A stretch of 18,993 bases of DNA, from positions 1-18,993 of the forward strand of contig NZ_CALDMP010000027.1 of assembly GCF_937915125.1 (NCBI RefSeq), read 5' to 3'. Of this stretch, positions 1 to 7,672 are shown in pieces (position 1 is the first letter of the stretch; every line of letters begins with the position of its first letter). The translations under genes were made by a program, and so were the position numbers. The stretch is from an uncultured Ruminococcus sp. (GTDB taxonomy: Bacteria > Bacillota > Clostridia > Oscillospirales > Ruminococcaceae). Under the pieces are notes generated by a model. That model was given only the letters and a program-made list of their open reading frames with translations, made no database searches and was not told the DNA's origin.

Positions 1-52
1 GACGAAAAATCTGACGGCGCATCTGACGCACAATCTTTGTGCGGTATTGCCT
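1..52 (+). repeat. Right-hand end of foldback repeat element (copy A, cut by window start)
   Basis: This is the right-hand third of the repeat seen complete at 14495-14681 and 15889-16062, and it differs from those copies at only a few bases. It contains the terminal hairpin CGCACAA-TCT-TTGTGCG (27-43) and ends in the terminal inverted repeat GTATTGCCT at 52. It lies 19 bp beyond the stop codon of the minus-strand lysA gene, so it would form part of the 3' end of the lon-engB-lysA transcript. The rest of the element lies outside the window. Confidence 0.9.
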
Positions 53-71
53 TAAGTCATTTTTTATGGTA

Positions 72-1370
72 TCAGATATCGTTGCGCACCAGATCTTCCA
101 GTGTTTCACGCTTTACTGCCAGGCGATCTTTTCCGTCTTTTACAAAGACAACAGCCGGCTTCTGGAGACGGTTGTAGTTGGATGCCATAGAATAGTTATA
201 GGCACCTGTTGCACAAACTGCAATAATATCTCCCGGCTCGCAGGGCTGGAGTGCCATGTTTTCGCCGATGAGGTCGCCGCTTTCGCAGCACTTTCCGGCA
301 ATGGTTACCGTCTCAGTTTTTTGCTCCCCTGCCTTATTTGCCACCAGTGCATCATAGGCAGACTGGTACAGGATATAGCGGGGATTGTCGCACATGCCGC
401 CGTCAATGGAAACATAGGTGCGGATGTTGGGGATGATCTTCTTGCCACCTACAGTGTACAGCGTAATGCCTGCCGGTGCTGCAATGGAACGTCCCGGCTC
501 AATGAGAATAAATGGACGCTTTACGTCGTGACTTTCACAGAAGCCATTGATCACCTTTGCCACGGCTTCCATATATGCATCATAAGGCAGTGGATCGTCT
601 GCGTCGGTGTAGCGGATGCCGAAGCCGCCGCCCAGATTCAGATCCTCTGTCTCAAAATCCAGTTCCTTTTTCAGCTTTTCAATAAATTCCATCATGACCT
701 CAGCTGCCGCAGTAAAGCCTTGGGTATCTAAGATCTGGGAGCCAATATGACAGTGCAGACCACGCAGCTGGAGATTGGGATAGGACATTGCCTTCTGAAC
801 TGCCTCATAAGCCTCGCCGGTCTCCAGGGCAAAGCCAAACTTGCTGTCGATCTGTCCGGTGCGGATGAAGTTATGGGTATGTGCATCTACGCCGGGCTTG
901 ATACGAAGCAGAATGGGTGCAGTGACGTTCTTTTCCGCTGCCAGCTGGTTCAGCTGTTCCATCTCATAGATGTTGTCCACCACAATGCGACCTACCTTAG
1001 AGTCAAGCGCCATGTTCAGCTCTTCCATGGTCTTGTTGTTGCCGTGGAAACACGCTTTGGATACGTCAAAGCCAGCCTGTAGTGCGGTGTACAGCTCGCC
1101 GCCGGAGACTACGTCAATGCCTATATTCTCCGACTGCATCACACGATAGATTTCCTTGCAGGAAAATGCCTTGCTGGCATAGCAGACCATTCCCTGCCCG
1201 TCGTAATATTCCTCAATGCTCTTCTGGAATGTTCGGCAGTCCCGGCGGATCATATCCTCATCCATAACATAAAGGGGTGTGCCATACTTCTTCGCCAGTG
1301 CCACCGTATCCACACCGCCAATGGTGAGATTGCCCTGTGCATTGACATCCAGATTATCTGATACAAACAT
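72..1370 (-). CDS. lysA: Diaminopimelate decarboxylase
   Basis: A PLP-dependent fold-type III enzyme that decarboxylates meso-diaminopimelate to L-lysine, the last step of the lysine pathway, in the cytoplasm. The 432-aa product is of normal length. It shows the PLP-lysine motif YASKAF (Lys67), HIGSQ (208-212), the phosphate-binding glycine motif GGGFG (247-251), EPGRS (291-295) and the active-site CESGD (362-366, Cys362). The carboxyl-end sequence CATGAYNYSMASNYN is also typical of LysA. The start is the ATG at 1368-1370, preceded by a GGAAAGGAAG ribosome binding site. It is the last gene of the lon-engB-lysA run, 31 bp after engB, with no promoter visible in that gap. The related nspC at 12435 shares the fold but lacks the LysA motif details. 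A repeat element lies 19 bp past the stop. Confidence 0.96.
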   Translation of the reverse strand: MFVSDNLDVNAQGNLTIGGVDTVALAKKYGTPLYVMDEDMIRRDCRTFQKSIEEYYDGQGMVCYASKAFSCKEIYRVMQSENIGIDVVSGGELYTALQAGFDVSKACFHGNNKTMEELNMALDSKVGRIVVDNIYEMEQLNQLAAEKNVTAPILLRIKPGVDAHTHNFIRTGQIDSKFGFALETGEAYEAVQKAMSYPNLQLRGLHCHIGSQILDTQGFTAAAEVMMEFIEKLKKELDFETEDLNLGGGFGIRYTDADDPLPYDAYMEAVAKVINGFCESHDVKRPFILIEPGRSIAAPAGITLYTVGGKKIIPNIRTYVSIDGGMCDNPRYILYQSAYDALVANKAGEQKTETVTIAGKCCESGDLIGENMALQPCEPGDIIAVCATGAYNYSMASNYNRLQKPAVVFVKDGKDRLAVKRETLEDLVRNDI

Positions 1371-1401
1371 TTCTTTTACTTCCTTTCCAATTTTTGCGCC
1401 A

Positions 1402-1995
1402 TTATTCCTCTGGCTCTGATACGATCTCTTCCAAAACCGCCTGTACTTCAGCGACGCCCTCCCGCGTGACTGAGGAAAAGGGAATCACGTGAATTTGTGA
1501 AAAATACGGAATTTCTGTCTCAAACGCCTGCATCCGCTTGGCTCGTTCTGTCTTGTTCAGCTTGTCTGCCTTGGTGAGGACGATGAGAAAAGGCAGCTCA
1601 CTCTCCACCAGAAAGTCGATCATTTGCAGATCATCCTTGGACGGCGCATGGCGCATATCAATGAGCAGCAGGATCAGCCGCAGATCCCTGTCGGCTCCCA
1701 GATAGCCGGAGATCAGCCCCGACCAGCGCTTCTTTTCCGATTTCGCCACCTTGGCATAGCCATAGCCCGGCAGATCCACAATGGTAAGGGGATCCAGCCG
1801 GTAAAAATTGATGGTCGCCGTCTTTCCGGGCACAGCACTGACACGAGCCAGCGACTTTCGCTGAAAAATCTTGTTGATCAGCGTGGATTTTCCTACATTG
1901 GATCGTCCTGCAAAGGCAATTTCTGCGGAATCGCAGGGCGGTATCTGAGAAAAGGTACCGTATGACGCGACAAATTGTGCATTCTGAAACTGCAT
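1402..1995 (-). CDS. engB: Ribosome biogenesis GTPase EngB/YsxC/YihA
   Basis: A small TrmE-Era-EngA-EngB-Septation-family GTPase involved in late assembly of the large ribosomal subunit. From the ATG at 1995 the product has 197 aa, the usual size. It shows G1 GRSNVGKS (30-37), a G2-region threonine in PGKTATIN, G3 DLPGYGYAKV (74-83) and G4 TKAD (141-144). A longer reading from a GTG at 2019 adds eight residues but would begin before the GGGAGG ribosome binding site. ATG 1995 lies just after that site, so it is preferred. The start is 11 bp past the lon stop, and the ribosome binding site touches that stop codon, which suggests translation coupled to lon. The lon-ysxC order is also known from Bacillus subtilis. 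Confidence 0.95.
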   Translation of the reverse strand: MQFQNAQFVASYGTFSQIPPCDSAEIAFAGRSNVGKSTLINKIFQRKSLARVSAVPGKTATINFYRLDPLTIVDLPGYGYAKVAKSEKKRWSGLISGYLGADRDLRLILLLIDMRHAPSKDDLQMIDFLVESELPFLIVLTKADKLNKTERAKRMQAFETEIPYFSQIHVIPFSSVTREGVAEVQAVLEEIVSEPEE

Positions 1996-2006
1996 ACATC
2001 CTCCCT

Positions 2007-4409
2007 TTAAGCGTGACACATTTCCGGTTGTACGGCGGTGACATTGGATATCTCCACTTCCTCCGGCACAAGGGCTGTTTCCAGCACTGTGTCCAGAGTC
2101 TTTGCCGGAACAAATGTCACATGCTCCCGTACTGCTCCATCGACTTCTTCCAGATCCGGTAGGTTTTCCTCCGGAATGATCACGGTTTTGATACCTGCTT
2201 TATAGGCAGCCATGGATTTCTCCCGGAGGCCACCGATAGGCAGTACCTTTCCGTGAAGCGTGATCTCACCGGTCATAGCAACATCGCCCCGGACTGCCCT
2301 GCCAGACAAGGCGGAAATCAGTGCCGTTGCCATTGTAACCCCGGCAGAGGGACCGTCCTTCGGCACAGCACCTTCCGGCGCATGGATATGCAGATCACGG
2401 TTGGTGTAGAAATCCTCGGGAATGCCATATTGCTTCGCCACGCTACGGGTATAGCTGACTGCGATCTTTGCGCTTTCCCGCATGACATCGCCCAGAGAAC
2501 CGGTGTATTCCACAGCACCCTTTCCCGGCATGACCAGTACCTCCATGGGCATGAGCACGCCGCCCACCGAAGTCCACGCCAGACCGTTTACCACGCCCAC
2601 CGTGTTCTCGTGACTCTGGGCATCAGGGCGGAATTTCTGGATACCCAGATATTCTCCCAGCGTATTTGCAGAGAACGTCACCTTTTTGCATTCACCGCTG
2701 ACGATCTTTTTTGCCGCTTTCCGGCACAGTGTCCCGATCATACGCTCCAGTTCACGGACGCCTGCCTCCCGGGTATAGCCATCGATCACAGCATAGATCA
2801 CCTCGTCAGGGATCCGGCACTGGGTACCTTTCAGTCCGTGCTTGGCAAGCTGCTTCTTCACCAGATGTTCCCGTGCAATGTGGAACTTTTCCTCCCGGGT
2901 ATAGCTGCCCAGCTCAATGACTTCCATACGATCCAGCAGGGGTGCCGGAATGGGATCCAGGGAATTTGCCGTTGCCACGAATAATACCCGGCTCAGATCA
3001 AAAGGCACCTCAATATAATGATCCCGGAACGCCTTGTTCTGTTCGCTGTCCAGCACTTCCAGCAATGCCGCCGATGGGTCACCCCGGAAGTCATTGCTCA
3101 TTTTGTCCACTTCGTCCAGTAGGATCAGCGGATTATTGGAGCCGGCACGTGTCATGGCATCCATGATGCGTCCGGGCATTGCACCGATGTAGGTTTTCCG
3201 GTGTCCCCGGATGTCCGATTCATCCCGGACGCCGCCCAAGGACACACGCTCATATTTCCGTCCCAGTGCTTTTGCAATGGACTTCCCGATGGAAGTTTTA
3301 CCCACACCGGGCGGACCCACAAAGCAGAGGATCTGTCCCGTTGCCTCTGGCAGCAGGGAACGGACGGCAAAGCTTTCCAGAATGCGTTCCTTCACTTTCT
3401 GCAGACCGTAGTGATCTCGTTCCAGAACACCCTGCGCCCGTTTCAGGTTCACCTTGGTGTGGGTGGAAACATTCCACGGCAGTGCCAGCACAGTGTCCAG
3501 ATAATTCCGGATCACAAATGCTTCCTGGGATGCCATAGGGAGACGTGACAGCCGTTCTGCTTCTTTCTCCAGCTTTTCCCGGCTGGCATCGTCCAGAGGC
3601 AGGCTTTGGATCTGATCCTGATATTCCTCCAGTTCTGAGGCTGGGTCCTCCCCTTCGCCCAGCTGTTCTGCAATGAGATGCATCTGTTCCCGCAGATAAT
3701 ATTCTCGCTGGGAACGGTCCAGATTTGCCTGGGTATCCTCCTGTAATTTGCGTTCCATGTGCAGAATGTCAATTTCATCCACCAGGATCTGTAGGAGCAT
3801 TTTCAGCCGTTCATTCCAGTTGTCCTCTTCCAGGAGCAGCTGCTTTTCGGGATAGTCCAGGGCAATATTAAATACAATATGTTCAAAGAGCTTTGTCTCA
3901 TCATGTTCGCAGACCACCGAAGCCACAAGCTCCCGGGGCATCCGGGGCAGCAGCTCGGCATATTGCTGAAAGGCGTCCTTGATGCAGCGTCCCACAGCTG
4001 TGCGCTCGGTGCGTTTTTCTGCGTCCGGCAGAAGTTCTTCCCGAATCACGCAGTCCGCCTGGGGATATGCGGTATCATCGCCGGTTTCCAGATAGGCAGT
4101 TTCAATGGTGACCCGTGTCTTGCCCTCAGCCAGAACACGCATAACACCGTCAGGCGTGCGGAGTACCTGGCGTACCTCTGCAATGACACCCACAGAATAC
4201 AAGTCATTTTGTGTCGGCTCTTCCACCAGAGGATCACGCTGGGTCACCAGAACTACACGGCGGTCTGCGTCCATACCAGACTGCAGTGCATGGACAAAGG
4301 GTTCCCGTGCCAGGTCGAAATGCATGGTCATGCCCGGAAATAATACCGTACCGCGCATGGCAATAAGAGGCAGCTTTTGTGTCGTTATTTCTTCCAATTG
4401 GTTGTTCAT
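2007..4409 (-). CDS. lon: ATP-dependent endopeptidase Lon
   Basis: A cytoplasmic AAA+ serine protease that degrades misfolded and selected regulatory proteins. The 800-aa product has the LonA layout. A N-terminal LAN domain (about 12-205, starting LPLIAMRGTVLFPGM) is followed by a coiled helical region (about 215-300, rich in Glu and Gln) and the AAA+ module, with Walker A GPPGVGKT (365-372) and Walker B LILLDEVDK (428-436). The protease domain carries the catalytic serine in PKDGPSAGVTM (Ser688) and the catalytic lysine in GGLREKSMAA (Lys731). No key residue is missing. The ATG at 4407-4409 follows an AAAGGAAG ribosome binding site at a normal distance. It is the first gene of the operon with engB and lysA. 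No CtsR or CIRCE heat-shock operator was recognised upstream; instead there is a structured leader of about 170 nt. Confidence 0.97.
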   Translation of the reverse strand: MNNQLEEITTQKLPLIAMRGTVLFPGMTMHFDLAREPFVHALQSGMDADRRVVLVTQRDPLVEEPTQNDLYSVGVIAEVRQVLRTPDGVMRVLAEGKTRVTIETAYLETGDDTAYPQADCVIREELLPDAEKRTERTAVGRCIKDAFQQYAELLPRMPRELVASVVCEHDETKLFEHIVFNIALDYPEKQLLLEEDNWNERLKMLLQILVDEIDILHMERKLQEDTQANLDRSQREYYLREQMHLIAEQLGEGEDPASELEEYQDQIQSLPLDDASREKLEKEAERLSRLPMASQEAFVIRNYLDTVLALPWNVSTHTKVNLKRAQGVLERDHYGLQKVKERILESFAVRSLLPEATGQILCFVGPPGVGKTSIGKSIAKALGRKYERVSLGGVRDESDIRGHRKTYIGAMPGRIMDAMTRAGSNNPLILLDEVDKMSNDFRGDPSAALLEVLDSEQNKAFRDHYIEVPFDLSRVLFVATANSLDPIPAPLLDRMEVIELGSYTREEKFHIAREHLVKKQLAKHGLKGTQCRIPDEVIYAVIDGYTREAGVRELERMIGTLCRKAAKKIVSGECKKVTFSANTLGEYLGIQKFRPDAQSHENTVGVVNGLAWTSVGGVLMPMEVLVMPGKGAVEYTGSLGDVMRESAKIAVSYTRSVAKQYGIPEDFYTNRDLHIHAPEGAVPKDGPSAGVTMATALISALSGRAVRGDVAMTGEITLHGKVLPIGGLREKSMAAYKAGIKTVIIPEENLPDLEEVDGAVREHVTFVPAKTLDTVLETALVPEEVEISNVTAVQPEMCHA

Positions 4410-4454
4410 ATTCTCTGTCTTCCTTTCTGCATCTGTTTCTGCGATTGGTTCTTG

Positions 4455-4472
4455 GGGGAATCACTGATCCCC
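4455..4472 (-). promoter_or_regulatory. Hairpin in the lon leader RNA
   Basis: On the minus strand the leader can fold GGGGATC-AGT-GATTCCCC, a 7-bp stem with one bulged base and a three-base loop. It lies about 45 nt upstream of the lon start. No run of U follows it, so it does not look like an intrinsic terminator. It may affect mRNA stability or start-site access. A tandem 9-bp repeat (CCGCTGTGT twice, then a degenerate third unit, 4514-4540) and the 14-bp palindrome GCCGGAATTCCGGC (4541-4554) lie in the same leader. The function is inferred only. Confidence 0.4.
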
Positions 4473-4585
4473 TTGGTAAAGACGCCGTATCAAGTGACGG
4501 TTCATTCCCTTCACCGCTGTGTCCGCTGTGTCCTCTGTCCGCCGGAATTCCGGCAGCACCGACACGATCAGATTCAATTTGTTCT

Positions 4586-4614
4586 ATTATACTATACTTC
4601 GTATGATTTTGCAA
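4586..4614 (-). promoter_or_regulatory. Sigma-A-type promoter of lon-engB-lysA
   Basis: Read on the minus strand: -35 TTGCAA (4614-4609), a 17-bp spacer, then a perfect -10 TATAAT (4591-4586). Transcription would begin near 4579, giving a leader of about 170 nt before the lon ATG. It diverges from the speD promoter at 4728-4756. The stretch between the two promoters (4615-4727) is AT-rich and holds no gene. Confidence 0.8.
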
Positions 4615-4727
4615 GTGGTAAGTCCTGAAAATTCAAAGTTCTGTCGCAAAAACGGAACATGTTTTTCAATTGTGCCGGACATTGTTTTGTTTCTGCATCA
4701 GTTTTTCAAAAAGTTTTGTAAATCCCA

Positions 4728-4756
4728 TTGCTTTTTTTTGCAAACTGTGGTACAAT
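4728..4756 (+). promoter_or_regulatory. Promoter of the speD polyamine operon
   Basis: A -35 TTGCTT (4728-4733), a 17-bp spacer and a -10 TACAAT (4751-4756) preceded by a TG dinucleotide at 4748-4749 (extended -10). The leader to speD would be about 80 nt. It contains a small perfect hairpin, TTGCG-CAA-CGCAA (4813-4825), just ahead of the ribosome binding site. No second clear promoter was seen downstream in the run of plus-strand genes up to 14464, so this may serve much of the cluster. Confidence 0.7.
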
Positions 4757-4844
4757 TGTCTTTGATTATGATAAATTGTTTCATGCGTAATGGCACCCTC
4801 TGCGGCATTGCCTTGCGCAACGCAAATTTACCAGGAAGGCTGTG

Positions 4845-5654
4845 ATGATAGGGTTGGAGAAAAAGCTGACCTTATATGGATTTAATAACCTCACGAAAAC
4901 GCTGAGCTTTAACATTTTTGACGTATGCTATGCAAAGTCAGAACGAGAAAAAAGGGACTATATCCGCTATATTGACGAGCAGTACAACTCCGAACGTCTG
5001 ACCAATATCCTCTGCGACGTGACTGAAATGATCGGTGCAACCGTACTCAATATTTCCAAGCAGGACTATGAACCCCAGGGGGCTTCGGTGAACGTGCTCA
5101 TTGCCGAGGGCGAGGTCACGCCGGAGAGCATGGATGCCTCCTGCAATCAGGGAACGGAGTTCCTGAAACGCAGGGATATCCACGCTCATCTGGACAAAAG
5201 CCATGTGACCGTGCACACGTTCCCGGAAAGTCATCCGGACAACGAGGTCACCACCTTCCGGGTAGACATTGACGTATCCACCTGCGGCGAAATTTCCCCT
5301 TTGAATACGCTGGATTATCTCATCCGCAGCTTTGATTCGGATATTATCACCATTGACTATCGTGTCCGGGGCTTCACACGGGATATCAGCGGCAAGAAAT
5401 TCTTCATGGATCACGATATGACCTCTATCCAGGACTTTATCAGCGAAGAGATCCTGTTGCGCTACGATGCACAGGATGTCAATGTTTACCAGTCCAACAT
5501 CTTCCACACTCGCATGCTGATCAAGGAACTGGAGCTGCAAAATTATCTCTTTAAAACCGATGCCTACGAATTAGACCCCCGGGTACGACTGGATATCACC
5601 AACCGTCTGCGCCGGGAAATGATCGAGATCTTCAGCGGGAGAAATATTTATTGA
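4845..5654 (+). CDS. speD: S-adenosylmethionine decarboxylase proenzyme (Escherichia coli-type, class 1a)
   Basis: A pyruvoyl enzyme that decarboxylates S-adenosylmethionine to provide the aminopropyl donor for spermidine synthase. From ATG 4845 the product has 269 aa, the length of the E. coli-type class rather than the short Bacillus/Thermotoga class (about 120-130 aa). From memory it tracks E. coli SpeD nearly end to end: LYGFNNLTKTLSF at the N-terminus, QDYEPQGASV, AHLDKSH, STCGEISPL, VTIDYRVRGFTRDI-like and VNVYQ-NIFHT. The self-cleavage serine that becomes the pyruvoyl group is the Ser of LDKSH (Ser119), and the catalytic Cys is in STCG. The GTG at 4842 would give one more residue but lies only 2 bp from the AGGAAGG ribosome binding site (4833-4839), so ATG 4845 is preferred. 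It is the first gene of the operon, 13 bp before the decarboxylase. Confidence 0.95.
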   Translation: MIGLEKKLTLYGFNNLTKTLSFNIFDVCYAKSEREKRDYIRYIDEQYNSERLTNILCDVTEMIGATVLNISKQDYEPQGASVNVLIAEGEVTPESMDASCNQGTEFLKRRDIHAHLDKSHVTVHTFPESHPDNEVTTFRVDIDVSTCGEISPLNTLDYLIRSFDSDIITIDYRVRGFTRDISGKKFFMDHDMTSIQDFISEEILLRYDAQDVNVYQSNIFHTRMLIKELELQNYLFKTDAYELDPRVRLDITNRLRREMIEIFSGRNIY

Positions 5655-5667
5655 GGAGACTTGCGGT

Positions 5668-7113
5668 ATGGCTTTGACACAACAGGATGCACCACTGATG
5701 GATGCGCTGAAAGAACATCTCATGAATCGTGTGGTACGGTTTGATGTCCCCGGGCACAAGGGCGGCAGAGGAAACCGGGAACTGGCGGACTTTCTGGGGG
5801 ACCGCTGTGTGCAGATCGATGTGAATTCCATGAAAAATCTGGATAATCTCTGCCATCCCGTGTCGGTGCTCCGGGATGCTCAGGCGCTGGCGGCGGAGGC
5901 ATTCGGAGCGGCAAATGCCTTTTTTATCATCAACGGCGCGACAGGTGCGTCACAGGCAATGATCATGTCCGTCTGCAAAGCCGGGGAAAAGCTGATCATG
6001 CCCCGGAATGTTCACCGGAGTGCCATCAATGCACTGGTTGTCAACGGCGCAATTCCAGTGTATGTAGATCCGGACGAAAACAAGGACCTGGGCATTCCTC
6101 TGGGCATGTCCGTTGAAGCCGTGGAAAAGGCAATTCTGGAGAATCCGGATGCCAAGGCAGTGCTGGTGAACAATCCCACCTATTACGGCGTCTGTCCGGA
6201 TATTCGGCGCATTGCAAAGCTGGCACATGACCATGGGATGTTGCTCTTGGCCGACGAGGCACATGGTACCCACTTTTATTTTGGAGAAAATCTCCCTTGC
6301 TCTGCCATGGCGGCAGGTGCGGATATGGCTTCGGTGAGCATCCACAAAACCGGCGGTTCCCTGACACAGAGTGCCATGCTCCTGTGCGCAGAGAGTGTCA
6401 ACGCTGATTATGTGCGCCAGGTCATTAATCTGACTCAGACTACCAGCGCGTCCTATCTGCTCATGGTATCCCTGGATATCGCACGGCGGAATCTGGCACT
6501 GAACGGACGGGAAATGTACCGGAAAGCGGTGCAGTATGTGGACTATGCCCGGGAGGAGATCAATCGTATCGGCGGCTATTATGTCTACGGCGATGAGCTC
6601 TGCAATGGCAATTCGTTCTATGCCTTTGACCGGACGAAGCTGTCCATTCACACGAGAAATACAGGACTTGCAGGCATTGAGGTATACGACCTGCTCCGGG
6701 ACGAATATGGCATCCAGATCGAGTTCGGCGACATCGGCAATATTCTGGCGATCGTCACTGCCGGAGACCGTGCTCTGGAGATCGAGCGGCTTATTTCTGC
6801 CTTATCGGAGATCAAGCGACTCTATGGCGGCGACCCCACGGGAATGCTCCAGAGCGAATACTTAGCGCCGGATGTGGCACTGCCGCCCCAGCAGGCGTTT
6901 TATGCGGAGAAAAAGGCGGTGGCGCTGGAACAAAGCGTCGGGGAAATTTGCAGCGAGTTTGTCATGTGCTACCCGCCGGGAATCCCCATTCTGGCACCCG
7001 GAGAACGCATTACGGCGGATATCGTAGATTACATCAAATATGCAAAAGAAAAGGGCTGTTCCCTGACGGGGCCGCAGGATATGGAGATCGCGAAGCTGAA
7101 TGTGGTGCGTTAA
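5668..7113 (+). CDS. speA: Orn/Lys/Arg decarboxylase, SpeA-like (probable arginine decarboxylase)
   Basis: A fold-type I PLP enzyme of the Bacillus SpeA/YaaO group. It decarboxylates a basic amino acid, most likely arginine to agmatine. The 481-aa product shows FDVPGHKGG near the N-terminus, the cofactor-binding INGATGAS (89-96), DEAHG with Asp196 and His199, and the PLP lysine in SIHKTGGSLTQS (Lys227). A C-terminal decarboxylase domain includes CYPPGIPI. It lacks the N-terminal wing domain of the large E. coli-type enzymes, so it is of the short Gram-positive form. Motifs do not separate arginine, lysine and ornithine as substrate. No agmatinase, agmatine deiminase or carbamoylputrescine amidase lies in this window, so putrescine formation from agmatine would need genes elsewhere. 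The ATG follows a GAGGAGA ribosome binding site. The stop codon abuts a decayed repeat fragment. Confidence 0.9.
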   Translation: MALTQQDAPLMDALKEHLMNRVVRFDVPGHKGGRGNRELADFLGDRCVQIDVNSMKNLDNLCHPVSVLRDAQALAAEAFGAANAFFIINGATGASQAMIMSVCKAGEKLIMPRNVHRSAINALVVNGAIPVYVDPDENKDLGIPLGMSVEAVEKAILENPDAKAVLVNNPTYYGVCPDIRRIAKLAHDHGMLLLADEAHGTHFYFGENLPCSAMAAGADMASVSIHKTGGSLTQSAMLLCAESVNADYVRQVINLTQTTSASYLLMVSLDIARRNLALNGREMYRKAVQYVDYAREEINRIGGYYVYGDELCNGNSFYAFDRTKLSIHTRNTGLAGIEVYDLLRDEYGIQIEFGDIGNILAIVTAGDRALEIERLISALSEIKRLYGGDPTGMLQSEYLAPDVALPPQQAFYAEKKAVALEQSVGEICSEFVMCYPPGIPILAPGERITADIVDYIKYAKEKGCSLTGPQDMEIAKLNVVR

Positions 7114-7185
7114 GGAAACACTGATTCAATCTGGTGCGTAGATTGCGCAGTCGGATTTTTCGTCAGATGAAATAAAAAGCACAGC
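7112..7185 (-). repeat. Decayed, inverted fragment of the foldback repeat (copy E)
   Basis: Aligned to the reverse complement of the right half of the element at 15889-16062, this stretch begins with a diverged terminal repeat (AAGGAAACAC against AAGGCAATAC). It continues with near-identical GGATTTTTCGTCAGATGAAA and AAAAAGCACAG, and the match stops near 7185. It starts on the last bases of the speA stop codon. It is the only copy in the opposite orientation, and it is more diverged than the others, so it is probably an old insertion. It occupies most of the 94-bp gap between speA and the acetyltransferase gene. Confidence 0.7.
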
Positions 7186-7207
7186 GCAAAAGAAAGGACG
7201 CATAAAC

Positions 7208-7642
7208 ATGAATATTACCATTCAAAGCGAACGTCTCACGGTCAATGAATATATCGACTTTTTGAAAAACAGTGATCTTGGGTCGCAGTATCCTAAAGAG
7301 GATTTTCTGGAGCGAATTGAAAAGCTGCTGGAAAATGCTTCCATTAGTCTGGCTGCAAGAGATCAGCAAAACCGGCTTGTGGGCATCTGCTTTGGTATCA
7401 CTGATTTTGCATATTGGCTTTTCATCACGGATCTGGGCGTGATCCGGGAATATACCAGAAAAGGCATCGGAAAACAGCTTTTGCGCAAGGCACATGAAAT
7501 CGCCGGCGGCGAAGACAATATTATCATGTACACTTGTGCAAATGAAGATGCCATGCCGTTTTATGAGAAAATGGGGATGATGAAATCCACGGATATCATG
7601 GAATATAATCACATCAACTGGACGGATTTTACTGTAGAATAA
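7208..7642 (+). CDS. GNAT family N-acetyltransferase
   Basis: A 144-aa single-domain protein of the GCN5-related N-acetyltransferase fold. The acetyl-CoA pyrophosphate-binding motif A is clear: LGVIREYTRKGIGKQLL, with RKGIGK at 84-89. It is followed by the beta-5/alpha-4 region and the usual NEDAMPFYEKMGM stretch (NxxAxxFYxxxGF type). The substrate cannot be read from the sequence. Its place inside a polyamine cluster makes a polyamine or aminoglycoside-like amine conceivable, but it does not show the full-length SpeG pattern, so this is only a guess. The ATG is preceded by GAAAGGA (7192-7198) nine bases away. It begins 22 bp after a decayed repeat and is followed closely by the zinc-ribbon membrane gene. 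Confidence 0.85.
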   Translation: MNITIQSERLTVNEYIDFLKNSDLGSQYPKEDFLERIEKLLENASISLAARDQQNRLVGICFGITDFAYWLFITDLGVIREYTRKGIGKQLLRKAHEIAGGEDNIIMYTCANEDAMPFYEKMGMMKSTDIMEYNHINWTDFTVE

Positions 7643-7672
7643 AGCTTGCTTTATGATCTTAAGAGAACAAGA

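Noticed and set aside
4234..4614. Open frame of 126 codons on the minus strand covering the lon leader
   Set aside because: It begins upstream of the lon -10 element, has no ribosome binding site, and runs into lon in another frame.
4655..4667. Possible SOS (LexA) box, GAACATGTTTTTC, between the lon and speD promoters
   Set aside because: Only the left half fits GAAC-N4-GTTC; the right half is mismatched, and neither neighbouring gene is a usual SOS gene.
4801..4814. TGCGGCATTGCCTT in the speD leader, 13 of 14 bases like the right end of the repeat element
   Set aside because: The similarity stops after 14 bases, and the adjoining sequence does not align with the element, so chance is as likely as a relic.
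4410..4841. CtsR or CIRCE heat-shock operators in the lon upstream region
   Set aside because: Neither the CtsR heptad repeat nor the CIRCE inverted repeat could be found on either strand.
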